From NCBI GenBank assembly GCA_023666975.1, contig JAMPAW010000056.1, positions 1 through 20,703 of the forward strand: a DNA stretch of 20,703 nucleotides, written 5' to 3'. The translations under genes and the position numbers were made by a program. Origin of the DNA: Clostridium sp. Its GTDB lineage: Bacteria > Bacillota_A > Clostridia > Lachnospirales > Lachnospiraceae. The notes beneath the pieces are model-generated. The model was not told where the DNA came from and ran no database searches. It worked only from the letters and a program-made list of their open reading frames with translations. Within the stretch, counting starts at the first letter, position 1. The number at the start of each line of letters is the position of its first letter. This document shows positions 7,411 through 15,525 of this stretch, in pieces.

Positions 7411-7879
7411 TAATATTTATTGTTTTAGTCTCATGATTGCTAATTTCTTTCCAATACCTTACATAATCTTTTTCTTCTACCTCAGTATAGTTATTCTTTT
7501 TAAATACCATTTGAGATGCTATATTATCATATTTTACACAGGCGATAAGTTTTTCGATTTTTCCCTGCATCTCACCTTCCACTAACTGTAACATATTATG
7601 ACCATGACCTTGTCCTCTATATTCACAGACAACAAAATAACTGATACAGCCTGTCTCTGCCTCACAATCAACACGAACTTGTCCTATTGGTATATTTTCA
7701 TAGTAATATATATACATATAACACATCGGATCGGCAAGTTTAAGAGAAAACCATTTGCAATGCTCTTCATAAGATATTGGTTCCGAAGAAAAAGAATTTT
7801 CCCTGCATAATTTATCATTTGCCCATTCAAATAACAAATCTCTGTCTTTTTCGCATACCCGCTGCAATTTATATTTCAT
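7379..7879 (-). CDS. pseH: PseH-type GNAT N-acetyltransferase
   Basis: PseH acetylates the 4-amino group of UDP-4-amino-4,6-dideoxy-N-acetyl-L-altrosamine with acetyl-CoA. The 166-aa protein is a GNAT domain: the opening LLFEWANDKLCRENSFSSEP with HCKWF is characteristic of PseH, and the acetyl-CoA loop is RGQGHGHN (88-95). The ATG overlaps the pseI stop in an ATGA junction and has GAGG just upstream. The natural end of the domain appears to be 'VRYWKEISNHE'. The last 16 residues are encoded through a run of seven G into a frame that closes soon after, while the formyltransferase continues in the next frame. The tail therefore looks accidental, as expected if the two genes can be or once were joined. 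Confidence 0.88.
   Translation of the reverse strand: MKYKLQRVCEKDRDLLFEWANDKLCRENSFSSEPISYEEHCKWFSLKLADPMCYMYIYYYENIPIGQVRVDCEAETGCISYFVVCEYRGQGHGHNMLQLVEGEMQGKIEKLIACVKYDNIASQMVFKKNNYTEVEEKDYVRYWKEISNHETKTINISAGGSNCFNQ
7400..7406 (-). repeat. Seven-G homopolymer at the pseH/formyltransferase overlap
   Basis: On the minus strand the junction reads AGTGCGGGGGGGAGTAATTG. The pseH frame runs GCG GGG GGG AGT, while the formyltransferase frame runs GTG CGG GGG GGA GTA. Removing one G (or adding two) puts pseH in frame with the formyltransferase and makes a single polypeptide of roughly 370 residues. Slippage at such G tracts switches genes in other bacteria, but whether that happens here is inference. 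Confidence 0.7.
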
Positions 7880-8907
7880 GAATCCTCACCTACGATTTCT
7901 TCGGAGATTGGTGTACCCCTATTCACATCACATAAGGCTTTTTTTCCTAAAAGTTCCCTCATATATCTCGGTTTCATCCCATATCCCGGTCTTATCACTC
8001 TAATATTTTCTTCTGTCAACCTTTCTCCTGATTGGATATCCTTTACTGCAAATATTGATTTCCGAAACACAATACTATCCTTCTCCTGTTCCGTAGGTCC
8101 ATAAAATACCTTTCCCTTTGCCTTTTCAACCATCCGGATATCACGAACCATGTCTGCAAATTCCTGCGGCTCCATCGAAAATGAAGAATCAGGATTTTCA
8201 ATATCCCTGCTTAAGCAAAAATGTTTCTCGATTACTTTTGCTCCCATAGCAATTGCAGTTACCGCTCCCAACGAACCCATGGAATGATCGGATAGTCCCA
8301 CAGGACACCCAAATTGCTCTTCCATATCAACCATAGTTAAGAGATTCATCTCATCGGAAATAGCCGGATATGCACTCGAACATTTTAACAGTACAATTTC
8401 ATTATGATATTTTCGGATAGTATCAACCGCCTCTCGAATCTCCTCCAAAGAACCCATCCCTGTGGACATAATAATCGGCTTCTTTTTTGATGCCACATAG
8501 TCAATTAGCGGAATATCCACCAATTCAAAAGAAGCAATCTTGTATGCCTTTATATGCAAATCTTCTAAAAAATCGACAGAAGTTTTGTCAAACGGTGTTG
8601 ATAAAAAATCTATCCCTATTTTCTCTGCTTCCGCCTTCAAATCTGCCTGCCACTCCCACGGCGTATAGGCTTTTCCATACAATTGGTAAAGATTTTCTCC
8701 CTCCCATGTTCCGTTATCAATATGAAAATACTTGTTATCACAATCTATTGTCAGCGTATCCGGGGTATACGTTTGAAGCTTAATACAGTCTGCTCCAGAT
8801 TCTTTGGCAACATGAATAATTTCTTTTGCACGCTCAAAACTACCTGCATGGTTGGCTGACATTTCGGCGATAATATATGTCTTCTTTAAATCATTCAAAA
8901 AATTCAT
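7876..8907 (-). CDS. pseI: Pseudaminic acid synthase (PseI, NeuB family)
   Basis: PseI condenses 2,4-diacetamido-2,4,6-trideoxy-L-altrose with phosphoenolpyruvate to form the nine-carbon pseudaminic acid. The 343-aa protein has a NeuB TIM-barrel domain, with IAEMSANHAGSFERA (13-27), KLQTYTPDTL (43-52), 'GLSDHSMG' and 'KVIEKHFCLSRD', and a C-terminal SAF antifreeze-like domain over about the last 60 residues (IFAVKDIQSGERLTEENI onward). The length and motifs favour PseI over sialic acid synthase, and pseB, pseC, pseG and pseF nearby agree. The ATG follows AGGAG nine bases upstream. Its stop overlaps the pseH start. A methyltransferase remnant ends 19 bases before it. Confidence 0.93.
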   Translation of the reverse strand: MNFLNDLKKTYIIAEMSANHAGSFERAKEIIHVAKESGADCIKLQTYTPDTLTIDCDNKYFHIDNGTWEGENLYQLYGKAYTPWEWQADLKAEAEKIGIDFLSTPFDKTSVDFLEDLHIKAYKIASFELVDIPLIDYVASKKKPIIMSTGMGSLEEIREAVDTIRKYHNEIVLLKCSSAYPAISDEMNLLTMVDMEEQFGCPVGLSDHSMGSLGAVTAIAMGAKVIEKHFCLSRDIENPDSSFSMEPQEFADMVRDIRMVEKAKGKVFYGPTEQEKDSIVFRKSIFAVKDIQSGERLTEENIRVIRPGYGMKPRYMRELLGKKALCDVNRGTPISEEIVGEDS

Positions 8908-8926
8908 TCCTTATACTCCTATAAGA

Positions 8927-9370
8927 CTACCTTTTCTTTCCAAGTACATAAAAAAATCTAGGAAAATACTCACGCTTCTTCAAATAACACATCCCCTTCT
9001 CATACAATCCCTTCTCAATCCGAAATAATTCCTCTACATCCTGCATTGGTTCAAAACGATTAATCAATGTGCTGACAAAATCCACACCCATTTCTACAAA
9101 TACTTTTACTATTTCCTTTAGCGTATGCTGTGTTTCATAAGGATGAAGAACCTGATCCATGAACCAACTCTTCGCCTGAGTCTCATCAGCATGTCTGCTA
9201 TCCAATTCACGATATTTATTAAAAAGGAACTTTTCATCACTGTTTTTTTCTCTTAACTCCTCAAAATACTCCAGAAAGGGTTTACGCGCATATTTATGAT
9301 AGAGACCGATAAATAACTCTCCACCATTTTTTGTCAGTTCTATACATCTCCCTTTCTGTAGGGTAAATTT
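8927..9370 (-). pseudogene. C-terminal remnant of a SAM-dependent methyltransferase
   Basis: An open frame of about 147 codons runs from 9370 to a TAG at 8927 without any well-placed ATG or ribosome site. It encodes 'LTKNGGELFIGLYHKYARKP', 'DETQAKSWFMDQVLHPYETQ' and 'STLINRFEPM', which resembles the last strand and C-terminal extension of a class I SAM-dependent methyltransferase. The SAM-binding glycine loop that should lie 100 or more residues upstream is absent: upstream of 9371 there is a stop and then the unrelated 120-aa gene. A shorter frame could start at TTG 9205 but would have no catalytic core. I infer the stub left by a deletion inside the operon, perhaps of a sugar O- or N-methylation step. 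Confidence 0.65.
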
Positions 9371-9439
9371 TCACCTTACTCTACTACGTAATTTTAATAT
9401 TTATAAACTCATCAAATTGAAATACTCATTTCCGCACTA

Positions 9440-9802
9440 CTAAAATCTGTACACAAAATCAGGAATTGAAAATTCATCTTCTTGTTGTAAGGATGACGCA
9501 GCAGCCTGCTTTGTCACGTCCGGTTGGATAATTAATTTTTTCTCTTTTAAAGAAGCAACCGCTACAGGACGAATCAGGTCTTTATAAAAGTCTTCTTCCA
9601 GCTCCTTTTCTAACATACTCTTTAATTCTGGAATTGTATCAAAAGTATATTCTAAAATATCATCTTTTTGATCATATTCACACCAATAACTTTCTTTTTC
9701 TTTATCTGGCATCGAAAGATATTCTTTTGTCAAGCTATCAGAAGATTCCTCTGCTGCCCATGCTTTTATCATTTCTTTCTCATTCATATTAGTCCAACGC
9801 AT
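9440..9802 (-). CDS. Hypothetical acidic protein, 120 aa
   Basis: I do not recognise this protein. It is soluble, strongly acidic in the first two thirds (many D and E, e.g. MLEKELEEDFYKDL at about 62-75) and has no signal peptide, membrane segment or cysteine pair. A predicted helical N-terminal part is followed by LIIQPDVTKQAAASS and an aromatic C-terminus, PDFVYRF. The start at 9802 overlaps the end of the carbamoyltransferase by 14 bases and has GGAGGGGG about six bases upstream; an inner Met at residue 6 is the alternative. The tight overlap suggests a role linked to the carbamoyltransferase, for example as a partner, but nothing in its sequence proves that. Confidence 0.7.
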   Translation of the reverse strand: MRWTNMNEKEMIKAWAAEESSDSLTKEYLSMPDKEKESYWCEYDQKDDILEYTFDTIPELKSMLEKELEEDFYKDLIRPVAVASLKEKKLIIQPDVTKQAAASSLQQEDEFSIPDFVYRF

Positions 9803-11636
9803 ATTTCCCCCTCCAATCTGTATCTTCTGACCATTCTGGTTGTTCGTTCTTATAAATAACTACATCTTCCATTACCAATACATCCATATCGGTCCTCATA
9901 AAACATTCATAAGCATCTTCTGGAGTACAAACAATTGGTTCTCCACGTACATTAAAGGACGTATTAACCAAAACTGCACACCCAGTTAACTTCTCATATT
10001 CTGACAAAATCTCATGCATATTTTTATTTCTCATAGAATCCACTGTCTGAATCCTCGCACTGTAGTCCACATGAGTTACGGCTGGAATATCGGAACGAGG
10101 TTCTGACACAATTTGAAGCATGTCCCCTTCTTTATCTGCCAAAAGTTTCTCCAAATCAAATGGTTTCCTTCTTTCCTGTTTTACATTTCCAACTTTCAAC
10201 ATATACGGACTATCACACGGCAAATCAAAATATTCTTGTTCCTTTCCTGCTAATACAAGCGGTGCAAATGGTCTAAACGATTCCCTGTATTTAATCTTTA
10301 AATTAATCCTTGACTGCATATATGGAGAACGACAATCTGCCAATATACTCCGATTACCCAGTGCCCTAGGACCGAATTCCATACGTCCCTGTGCAATACC
10401 TATTATTTTTTCTTCTGACAGCATCTTTGCCAAAAGTTGTGTCTTCTCATCTTTATTCTTGTACAAATGGTATGGGTACTTGTTCTCATCTAAATAATGT
10501 ATAATCTCTTCTGTATTAAATGCGGGACCCAACAGCCCCCCCATCATACTATCTATTTCATTCACAGTTCTGTCTTTTTTATAATAAGTATAATAACTAT
10601 ATAATGCTGCTCCAAGAGCACCTCCTGCATCTCCTGCTGCAGGTTGAATCCAGATATTTTTGAAAATTTCTGCCTTCTGCAGTTTTCCGTTCGCAACACA
10701 GTTAAGTGCTACTCCACCTGCCAGACATAGGTTATCAATTCCTTCTCCATATTTTTCTTTTGCATGGTATGCCAATGTACAAATCATTTCCTCCGTAATT
10801 TTTTGCACAGAAGATGCGATATCCATTTCACGTTGTGTAATTCTTGATTCTGGCTGTCTCCTACCACCGCCAAAAAGCTCTGAGAATTTTTCCTCATTAA
10901 TCATTGTCCCGCCCCTATGGTAGCCAAAATAATCCAAATTCAAGCAATAAGAACCGTCTTTTTTTATGTCTATCATTTTTTCTTTAATCACATTATAATA
11001 AACAGGTTTCCCATATGGTGCTAACCCCATAAACTTATAATCTCCCGAATTTACCTTAAATCCACAAAAATAAGTAAAGGCACTATACATCAATCCAATC
11101 GAATGGGGATATTTAATTTCTTCATACAATTTCAAGCTATTACCATCCCCAACACCAATTGCGGTAGTGGTCCACTCACCAACACCATCAATTGTCAACA
11201 CCACTGCTTTCTCATATGGAGATGGATAAAAGGCTGAAGCTGCATGTGAAATATGGTGTTTGGTAACTAGTAGCTTGCCATGTTTTCCCAATCCACCGAT
11301 TGCAGCTTCAATCTGTTTGTGAATCCACAATTTCCATGAGAACAGATTAGAATAAGTACTCTCTACAAGATTATTCGCATTCTCACCTAAAGCTAAAGCA
11401 TTTTTTAAAAATCGATCCAAAGTCAACAAAGGCTGATCATAATAGACAACAGCCTCCAAATCCTTTGATGTGATGCCCGCCTGCTTGAGACAATACTGCA
11501 TCGCATTCACCGGAACATGAGCATCATGCTTTATCCGTGTAAAACGCTCTTCCTGCGCAGCAGCAATAATCTCACCATCACATATCAATGCCGCTGCTGA
11601 ATCATGATATAAACCAGATATTCCTAATATATACAT
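9789..11636 (-). CDS. NodU/TobZ-family O-carbamoyltransferase
   Basis: Members of this family use carbamoyl phosphate and ATP to make carbamoyl-AMP and then carbamoylate a sugar or antibiotic hydroxyl. The 615-aa protein has the full two-domain layout: an N-terminal Kae1-like domain opening MYILGISGLYHDSAA (H11, D12), the metal-site segment KHHISHAASAF (126-136) and TIDGVGEWTTT (148-158), then a YrdC-like C-terminal domain with FGPRALGNRSILADCRSPYM, 'ESFRPFAPLVL' and 'LVNTSFNVRGEPIV'. Length is normal and no key motif is missing. The start overlaps the SGNH protein gene by 13 bases and carries a strong AAGGAGG. In this operon the likely acceptor is pseudaminic acid, its CMP form or another residue of the glycan. 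The exact acceptor cannot be read from the sequence. Confidence 0.92.
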   Translation of the reverse strand: MYILGISGLYHDSAAALICDGEIIAAAQEERFTRIKHDAHVPVNAMQYCLKQAGITSKDLEAVVYYDQPLLTLDRFLKNALALGENANNLVESTYSNLFSWKLWIHKQIEAAIGGLGKHGKLLVTKHHISHAASAFYPSPYEKAVVLTIDGVGEWTTTAIGVGDGNSLKLYEEIKYPHSIGLMYSAFTYFCGFKVNSGDYKFMGLAPYGKPVYYNVIKEKMIDIKKDGSYCLNLDYFGYHRGGTMINEEKFSELFGGGRRQPESRITQREMDIASSVQKITEEMICTLAYHAKEKYGEGIDNLCLAGGVALNCVANGKLQKAEIFKNIWIQPAAGDAGGALGAALYSYYTYYKKDRTVNEIDSMMGGLLGPAFNTEEIIHYLDENKYPYHLYKNKDEKTQLLAKMLSEEKIIGIAQGRMEFGPRALGNRSILADCRSPYMQSRINLKIKYRESFRPFAPLVLAGKEQEYFDLPCDSPYMLKVGNVKQERRKPFDLEKLLADKEGDMLQIVSEPRSDIPAVTHVDYSARIQTVDSMRNKNMHEILSEYEKLTGCAVLVNTSFNVRGEPIVCTPEDAYECFMRTDMDVLVMEDVVIYKNEQPEWSEDTDWRGKYALD

Positions 11637-13558
11637 CCAACTTCCTCCTTAACATCTAAAATATTTTCATCAAAATGTGGAACATTATTGTAAAATTTTA
11701 AATTCCTTTTCTTCAATTCACCTTTAATAGTTCCATATATCTTTTCCGCAATCATTTTGTTTCCCTTTCCACATACATGACAAGGATCAATATAAATCCC
11801 ACTCTGTCCATCAAATAAATCTGATAAATCACAGAACCATGATTCATATACTTTTTTTGCCATATTTCTAAAATGCAATGCGCTTTTGTAAAGCTTGTAA
11901 GCATAATCGGTCTCATCCATGCTTAAACTCACCAATTTTCCACTTGAATACTCAGACAAAAAGCCACAACCATTTAAAAAAACTATATCTAAATCTGCGT
12001 CTTTACTATCTATCCTCTCTTTACTGTATAATATCGGTTGCAAAAAAGCCTTATAACCTATGCCAAACTCTTCACAGATTGCATTCATCATTTTAATCTG
12101 TATAAACCAATATTTAAAATTATCGCAATCTGGTTCAACCCCATAATTCACCCCCCTCATCGCTCCCCAATGGGATGAAGTAATAGATTTTACCACACCA
12201 TCATAAAACTCCTTCTGATAATAATGAACAAATGGGGTTTTAGACAAAATACTCATATTATTAATCCCACCATAGGAAATAACATAATCTGGTTTTAACC
12301 AAAGACCATCTCTGATAAGCTTTATTAGTTCTTGACTTGCTGTATAACTATCTGTTCCTCCACAATAAATAATATGTTCTATACTATTTTTAATGAGTAT
12401 TTCCGACAAATACTCACTCCAAGGCTTTTGCCTTACCCCATAAGCTGATGTAGTAGAACCGCCTAAAGCCAATATAACAACAGGATTTGTACTCTCAGAA
12501 TTTATACACTCATATTTTATGAACCCTGGATATTCTTCGTTGCTACTAATATGCGCATGTCCTAAATGCGGATCCAATACCGATTTATATATTCTGTCTG
12601 TACAGGTAAAATTAAAACTACTATAATTCTCGACCCATGCATATTGCGATTCTGATAGCCCTATCCCTTCTAACAAATCATGCGTATATGCAGAATATTT
12701 GTCTACTATAACACAAATAACATTTTGCATATCACAATAAGCCAATGAGCAGATTGTTCCGTCTTCTTCCAGTTTATCACGTTCTATAATTTTATTTACA
12801 TTCATTCCAAGATTTAACAATATTTCAGACATCTTATAGACTATATTTTTTTGACCATATAAGATTAATTCCTTATTTTTATAATCTCGAATCAAATCAA
12901 TCACAGATTTTAATTTATAAGTTATGCTGTGTTCGTTATCAGGGAAAATAGTTAAATCATATTCCACATAAAAAATACGGTTTCTGTCAATACCCTGCTG
13001 TAGCACCGTACTATTAATCTCATCATAGTATGTGCTACCAATAATAACACAGGTATCTCTAGGCAAATCAGATAATGCAATGGCATGAATAATCAATTTA
13101 TCTTCAAAATAACTCCCTGCTTTATCCGCATTGGAGTCACAAAAATATTTAACTTCTACATATTCATTAATTTCTCTATAAATCCTTTTTGCACGTCCAC
13201 CTGTTCCATAAATCACAAGATTAGAAGTACTTAACAATTTGGATTGTAGTCTTTCTATTTCAATTATATTATTTTCCAAGTCTAATCCGCTTAACAACTG
13301 ATATGCATGCTGTAACTCATTATACGGTGCTACAACAACATAATTCTCAAGAAATTTTAATTGTTCTATGCTGATTACCTGTTTATTTAACATGTGTGGT
13401 AAGTTATATTTATCATCTCCTAAAAACAAAAAATAATCAAAACAAATATTTTGCTCAAGTAGGCGCACAGCAAACGCTTTTGCTTCCCTGCATCCAAAGC
13501 AAACCACCTGTTTATCTTCAATTTTTTCTAAATTAACATATTCAAAAATTGAATTCAT
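11624..13558 (-). CDS. Tandem Rossmann-like repeats fused to an SGNH hydrolase domain
   Basis: This 644-aa protein combines two parts. Residues about 10-310 contain three consecutive Rossmann-like units: QVVCFGCREAKAF (17-29), NLVIYGTGGRAKR (113-125) and ELILYGQKNIVYK (230-242). Each ends about 80 residues later in a similar ENN-I-E / RIFYVE / QYAWVE turn. Only the middle unit keeps a good nucleotide-binding-type glycine loop. Residues about 355-610 form an SGNH/GDSL-type domain with GGSTT (366-370, nucleophile S368), GGINN (430-434) and DPCH (591-594, D591 and H594). There is no signal peptide, so it acts in the cytoplasm. SGNH enzymes add or remove O-acyl groups on sugars; here it may O-acetylate or de-acetylate the nonulosonic acid, which is inference. 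AGAGG precedes the ATG. Confidence 0.75.
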   Translation of the reverse strand: MNSIFEYVNLEKIEDKQVVCFGCREAKAFAVRLLEQNICFDYFLFLGDDKYNLPHMLNKQVISIEQLKFLENYVVVAPYNELQHAYQLLSGLDLENNIIEIERLQSKLLSTSNLVIYGTGGRAKRIYREINEYVEVKYFCDSNADKAGSYFEDKLIIHAIALSDLPRDTCVIIGSTYYDEINSTVLQQGIDRNRIFYVEYDLTIFPDNEHSITYKLKSVIDLIRDYKNKELILYGQKNIVYKMSEILLNLGMNVNKIIERDKLEEDGTICSLAYCDMQNVICVIVDKYSAYTHDLLEGIGLSESQYAWVENYSSFNFTCTDRIYKSVLDPHLGHAHISSNEEYPGFIKYECINSESTNPVVILALGGSTTSAYGVRQKPWSEYLSEILIKNSIEHIIYCGGTDSYTASQELIKLIRDGLWLKPDYVISYGGINNMSILSKTPFVHYYQKEFYDGVVKSITSSHWGAMRGVNYGVEPDCDNFKYWFIQIKMMNAICEEFGIGYKAFLQPILYSKERIDSKDADLDIVFLNGCGFLSEYSSGKLVSLSMDETDYAYKLYKSALHFRNMAKKVYESWFCDLSDLFDGQSGIYIDPCHVCGKGNKMIAEKIYGTIKGELKKRNLKFYNNVPHFDENILDVKEEVGCIY

Positions 13559-13605
13559 AATCCATCCTCTACATTCTTCTAACCTATTTTTTAACGCTCC
13601 TTATA

Positions 13606-14292
13606 TCATTTATGTAAATAACTGTATTTAAACTCCGCCATTTTCCAATCCGATTCATTGTCAATATCCTGTACTTCCCAATCATCTAGTATAATCGGCT
13701 TTGTATTTTCCGTTATCAGACTATGGTGTCGCATAAATTTTTTCACATTCACACAATAAAACTGACCTGCATCATGATACATCGGTTCTAAATCTTGTGA
13801 ACGCACTAGTGCATTTTCCGGCCATCGAAAGGCTGTTTTCCCATTCTGTATAATAATTCCTCTTTGCGGCGGAAACGAAAACTGTACTACCGGAAGTACA
13901 CTATCTAAGCTCTCACTTTTCAGCATATGCATCGCCCTCTTTAAACTATCTATTGTGATAAATGGTGCTGTTGGATAAACACAACACATATATTCAAATT
14001 TCATCCCTCTTTTTTTATATGAATCCAAAACTTCAAGCAAAACCTTATATGTCATCGCATGATCATCCGAAGTTTCGTTTGAACGCATAAAAGGAACTTT
14101 TGCACCATACTGCAAAGCAATTTCCTTGATTTCCTCATCATCTGTGGAAACCATTACTTCATCAAATGTATGTGACGCTAAAGCCACTTCGATAGAATAG
14201 GCTATTATCGGTTTCCCACAAAACTCTCTAATATTTTTTCTTGGAATTCTCTTACTTCCACCTCTTGCTGTAATCACGGCAATACTACTCAT
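13606..14292 (-). CDS. pseF: Pseudaminic acid cytidylyltransferase (PseF)
   Basis: PseF activates pseudaminic acid with CTP to CMP-pseudaminic acid, the donor for glycosyltransferases. The 228-aa protein starts with the CMP-NeuNAc synthetase family loop ITARGGSKRIPRKN (7-20), followed by CGKPIIAYSIEVA and VSTDDEEIKEIA. Downstream 'CVYPTAPFITIDSLKRAM' and 'PMYHDAGQFYCVN' are typical of PseF. Length fits the family. The ATG has AGAGGGA at eight bases. It follows the amidotransferase gene after 32 bases and precedes the SGNH protein gene by 47 bases. Confidence 0.92.
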   Translation of the reverse strand: MSSIAVITARGGSKRIPRKNIREFCGKPIIAYSIEVALASHTFDEVMVSTDDEEIKEIALQYGAKVPFMRSNETSDDHAMTYKVLLEVLDSYKKRGMKFEYMCCVYPTAPFITIDSLKRAMHMLKSESLDSVLPVVQFSFPPQRGIIIQNGKTAFRWPENALVRSQDLEPMYHDAGQFYCVNVKKFMRHHSLITENTKPIILDDWEVQDIDNESDWKMAEFKYSYLHK

Positions 14293-14324
14293 ATCTATTA
14301 TCCCTCTATAACCACTTTAAATAT

Positions 14325-15476
14325 TTAATTCTCTTCATCAAAATCAGTTCCAACCTCAAACTTAGGAATCCAATGTCCTTTACTATTTTTTTCAAACAAT
14401 TCCTTATTCACATATTTATCAACAACCTCCCAAAATTCTTCCTCTGTAATTGAAAGATATGTACAGGCTTCCTTAATATACTTTTCACCACATCTACCAT
14501 CATACTCTTTTACATACCATATAGCATCCTCCCTGCTCAACCTTCCTTCCCGTATATCATAACAAGCCTCATCAGTAGCAAAACCAAAGCCAAATTTTAA
14601 GTATTTTATCATCTGGTTAGCTATACACAGATCAGAATCCAGTGCTGTATATCTCCTATATCTCCCTAAATCATGTAAATCTTCCTTCATCCTTCCAGAA
14701 AGACCTCTCGCAACCGCAAAATCAGCATTACCAACTTGTGACCATTCTTTCGCATAATATTGCAGAAAAATTGCGGTAATCCCCTTTTCTTTCAGCTTAT
14801 CTACATCTGGAATCTGATAAAAGTAAACATCATCCTCAGAAAGATTATCCTCTCCCTCTACCAATTGTGCAGCGCTTGCACCTCTCAGAGTATTTAACTG
14901 CACAACACTAAATGCATTTCCCGTGGTTTCCTGGGCATTAGCAGTACCAAGTGTCAAAGCCGCATTTTCTCCTTGAATAATGAGCGGAATATTAAACTTA
15001 TCCGCAATTATATATGCTGATGCCCATAGACAATATTCCGATGCTGCAACAATGTTTCCTCTTTCAAAAAAAGTTTTTCTTGCAAGCTGTTTTGCAATAT
15101 TAGGATCAGGACTTATTGAAATAATATCATATCCCAACTTATTTAGATTATTAATATTTTTTCTTCCAATATCAGTAATCTCATCTGGAACACAATTCAC
15201 CAAAAGTGGATGAAGACCCAGTTTTTCTTTTGCATATACAGCCTGAAATGTACTATCCTTTCCACCCGAAACACCAATTACGCAGTCATAACTGACATTA
15301 CGTCTTTTACTTTCCTTCTTCGCCTTTTCTGCAATATCTCTAAGTTCCTTCTCTCTTACAGTCCAATCAATTAATCTCTTATTTTCCTCATAACGACAAG
15401 CATAACACACCTGTTCCTCGTCAAAAAGTATTCCTGGTCTTGTATCAGGTTGTAGACATTTTTTACAATATTTCAT
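14325..15476 (-). CDS. N-acetyl sugar amidotransferase, WbpG/PseA type
   Basis: This family turns an N-acetyl group of a sugar into an acetamidino group by ATP activation and amide transfer. The 383-aa protein has a zinc-type four-cysteine N-terminus (C4, C7, C24, C27) around PDTRPG, then the PP-loop ATPase motif SGGKDST (70-76), and 'EYCLWASAYIIADKFNIPLI' with 'IQGENAALTLG' further on. Such enzymes often take ammonia from a HisH-like glutaminase with a HisF-like partner; no such partner is visible in this window. The link to pseudaminic acid is by position between pseB and pseF, and PseA in Campylobacter gives precedent. The acceptor could also be another HexNAc, since a WbpA-type dehydrogenase lies upstream. 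AGGAGG lies about nine bases before the ATG. Confidence 0.88.
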   Translation of the reverse strand: MKYCKKCLQPDTRPGILFDEEQVCYACRYEENKRLIDWTVREKELRDIAEKAKKESKRRNVSYDCVIGVSGGKDSTFQAVYAKEKLGLHPLLVNCVPDEITDIGRKNINNLNKLGYDIISISPDPNIAKQLARKTFFERGNIVAASEYCLWASAYIIADKFNIPLIIQGENAALTLGTANAQETTGNAFSVVQLNTLRGASAAQLVEGEDNLSEDDVYFYQIPDVDKLKEKGITAIFLQYYAKEWSQVGNADFAVARGLSGRMKEDLHDLGRYRRYTALDSDLCIANQMIKYLKFGFGFATDEACYDIREGRLSREDAIWYVKEYDGRCGEKYIKEACTYLSITEEEFWEVVDKYVNKELFEKNSKGHWIPKFEVGTDFDEEN

Positions 15477-15525
15477 AAATATGCGCCCTCCTCTTAACTA
15501 AAAAGTATATATCCTTGCGTTAGTT

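Noticed and set aside
9371..9439. Possible weak promoter ahead of the methyltransferase stub and pseI
   Set aside because: TTTCAA and TATTAA at 17 bases can be picked out, but such matches are expected by chance in DNA this AT-rich.
10120..10923. Two plus-strand frames of 125 and 87 codons within the carbamoyltransferase
   Set aside because: They are antisense shadows of a strongly conserved gene, with serine- and phenylalanine-rich products typical of reverse-frame translation.
13559..13605. Possible internal promoter before the SGNH protein gene
   Set aside because: The gap is AT-rich but has no -35/-10 pair at proper spacing; the genes are better read as one operon.
14325..15476. Reading the cluster as a legionaminic acid pathway
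   Set aside because: PseB-, PseC-, PseG-, PseH- and PseF-type signatures are all present, and no LegC/LegF-type gene is seen, so pseudaminic acid fits better.
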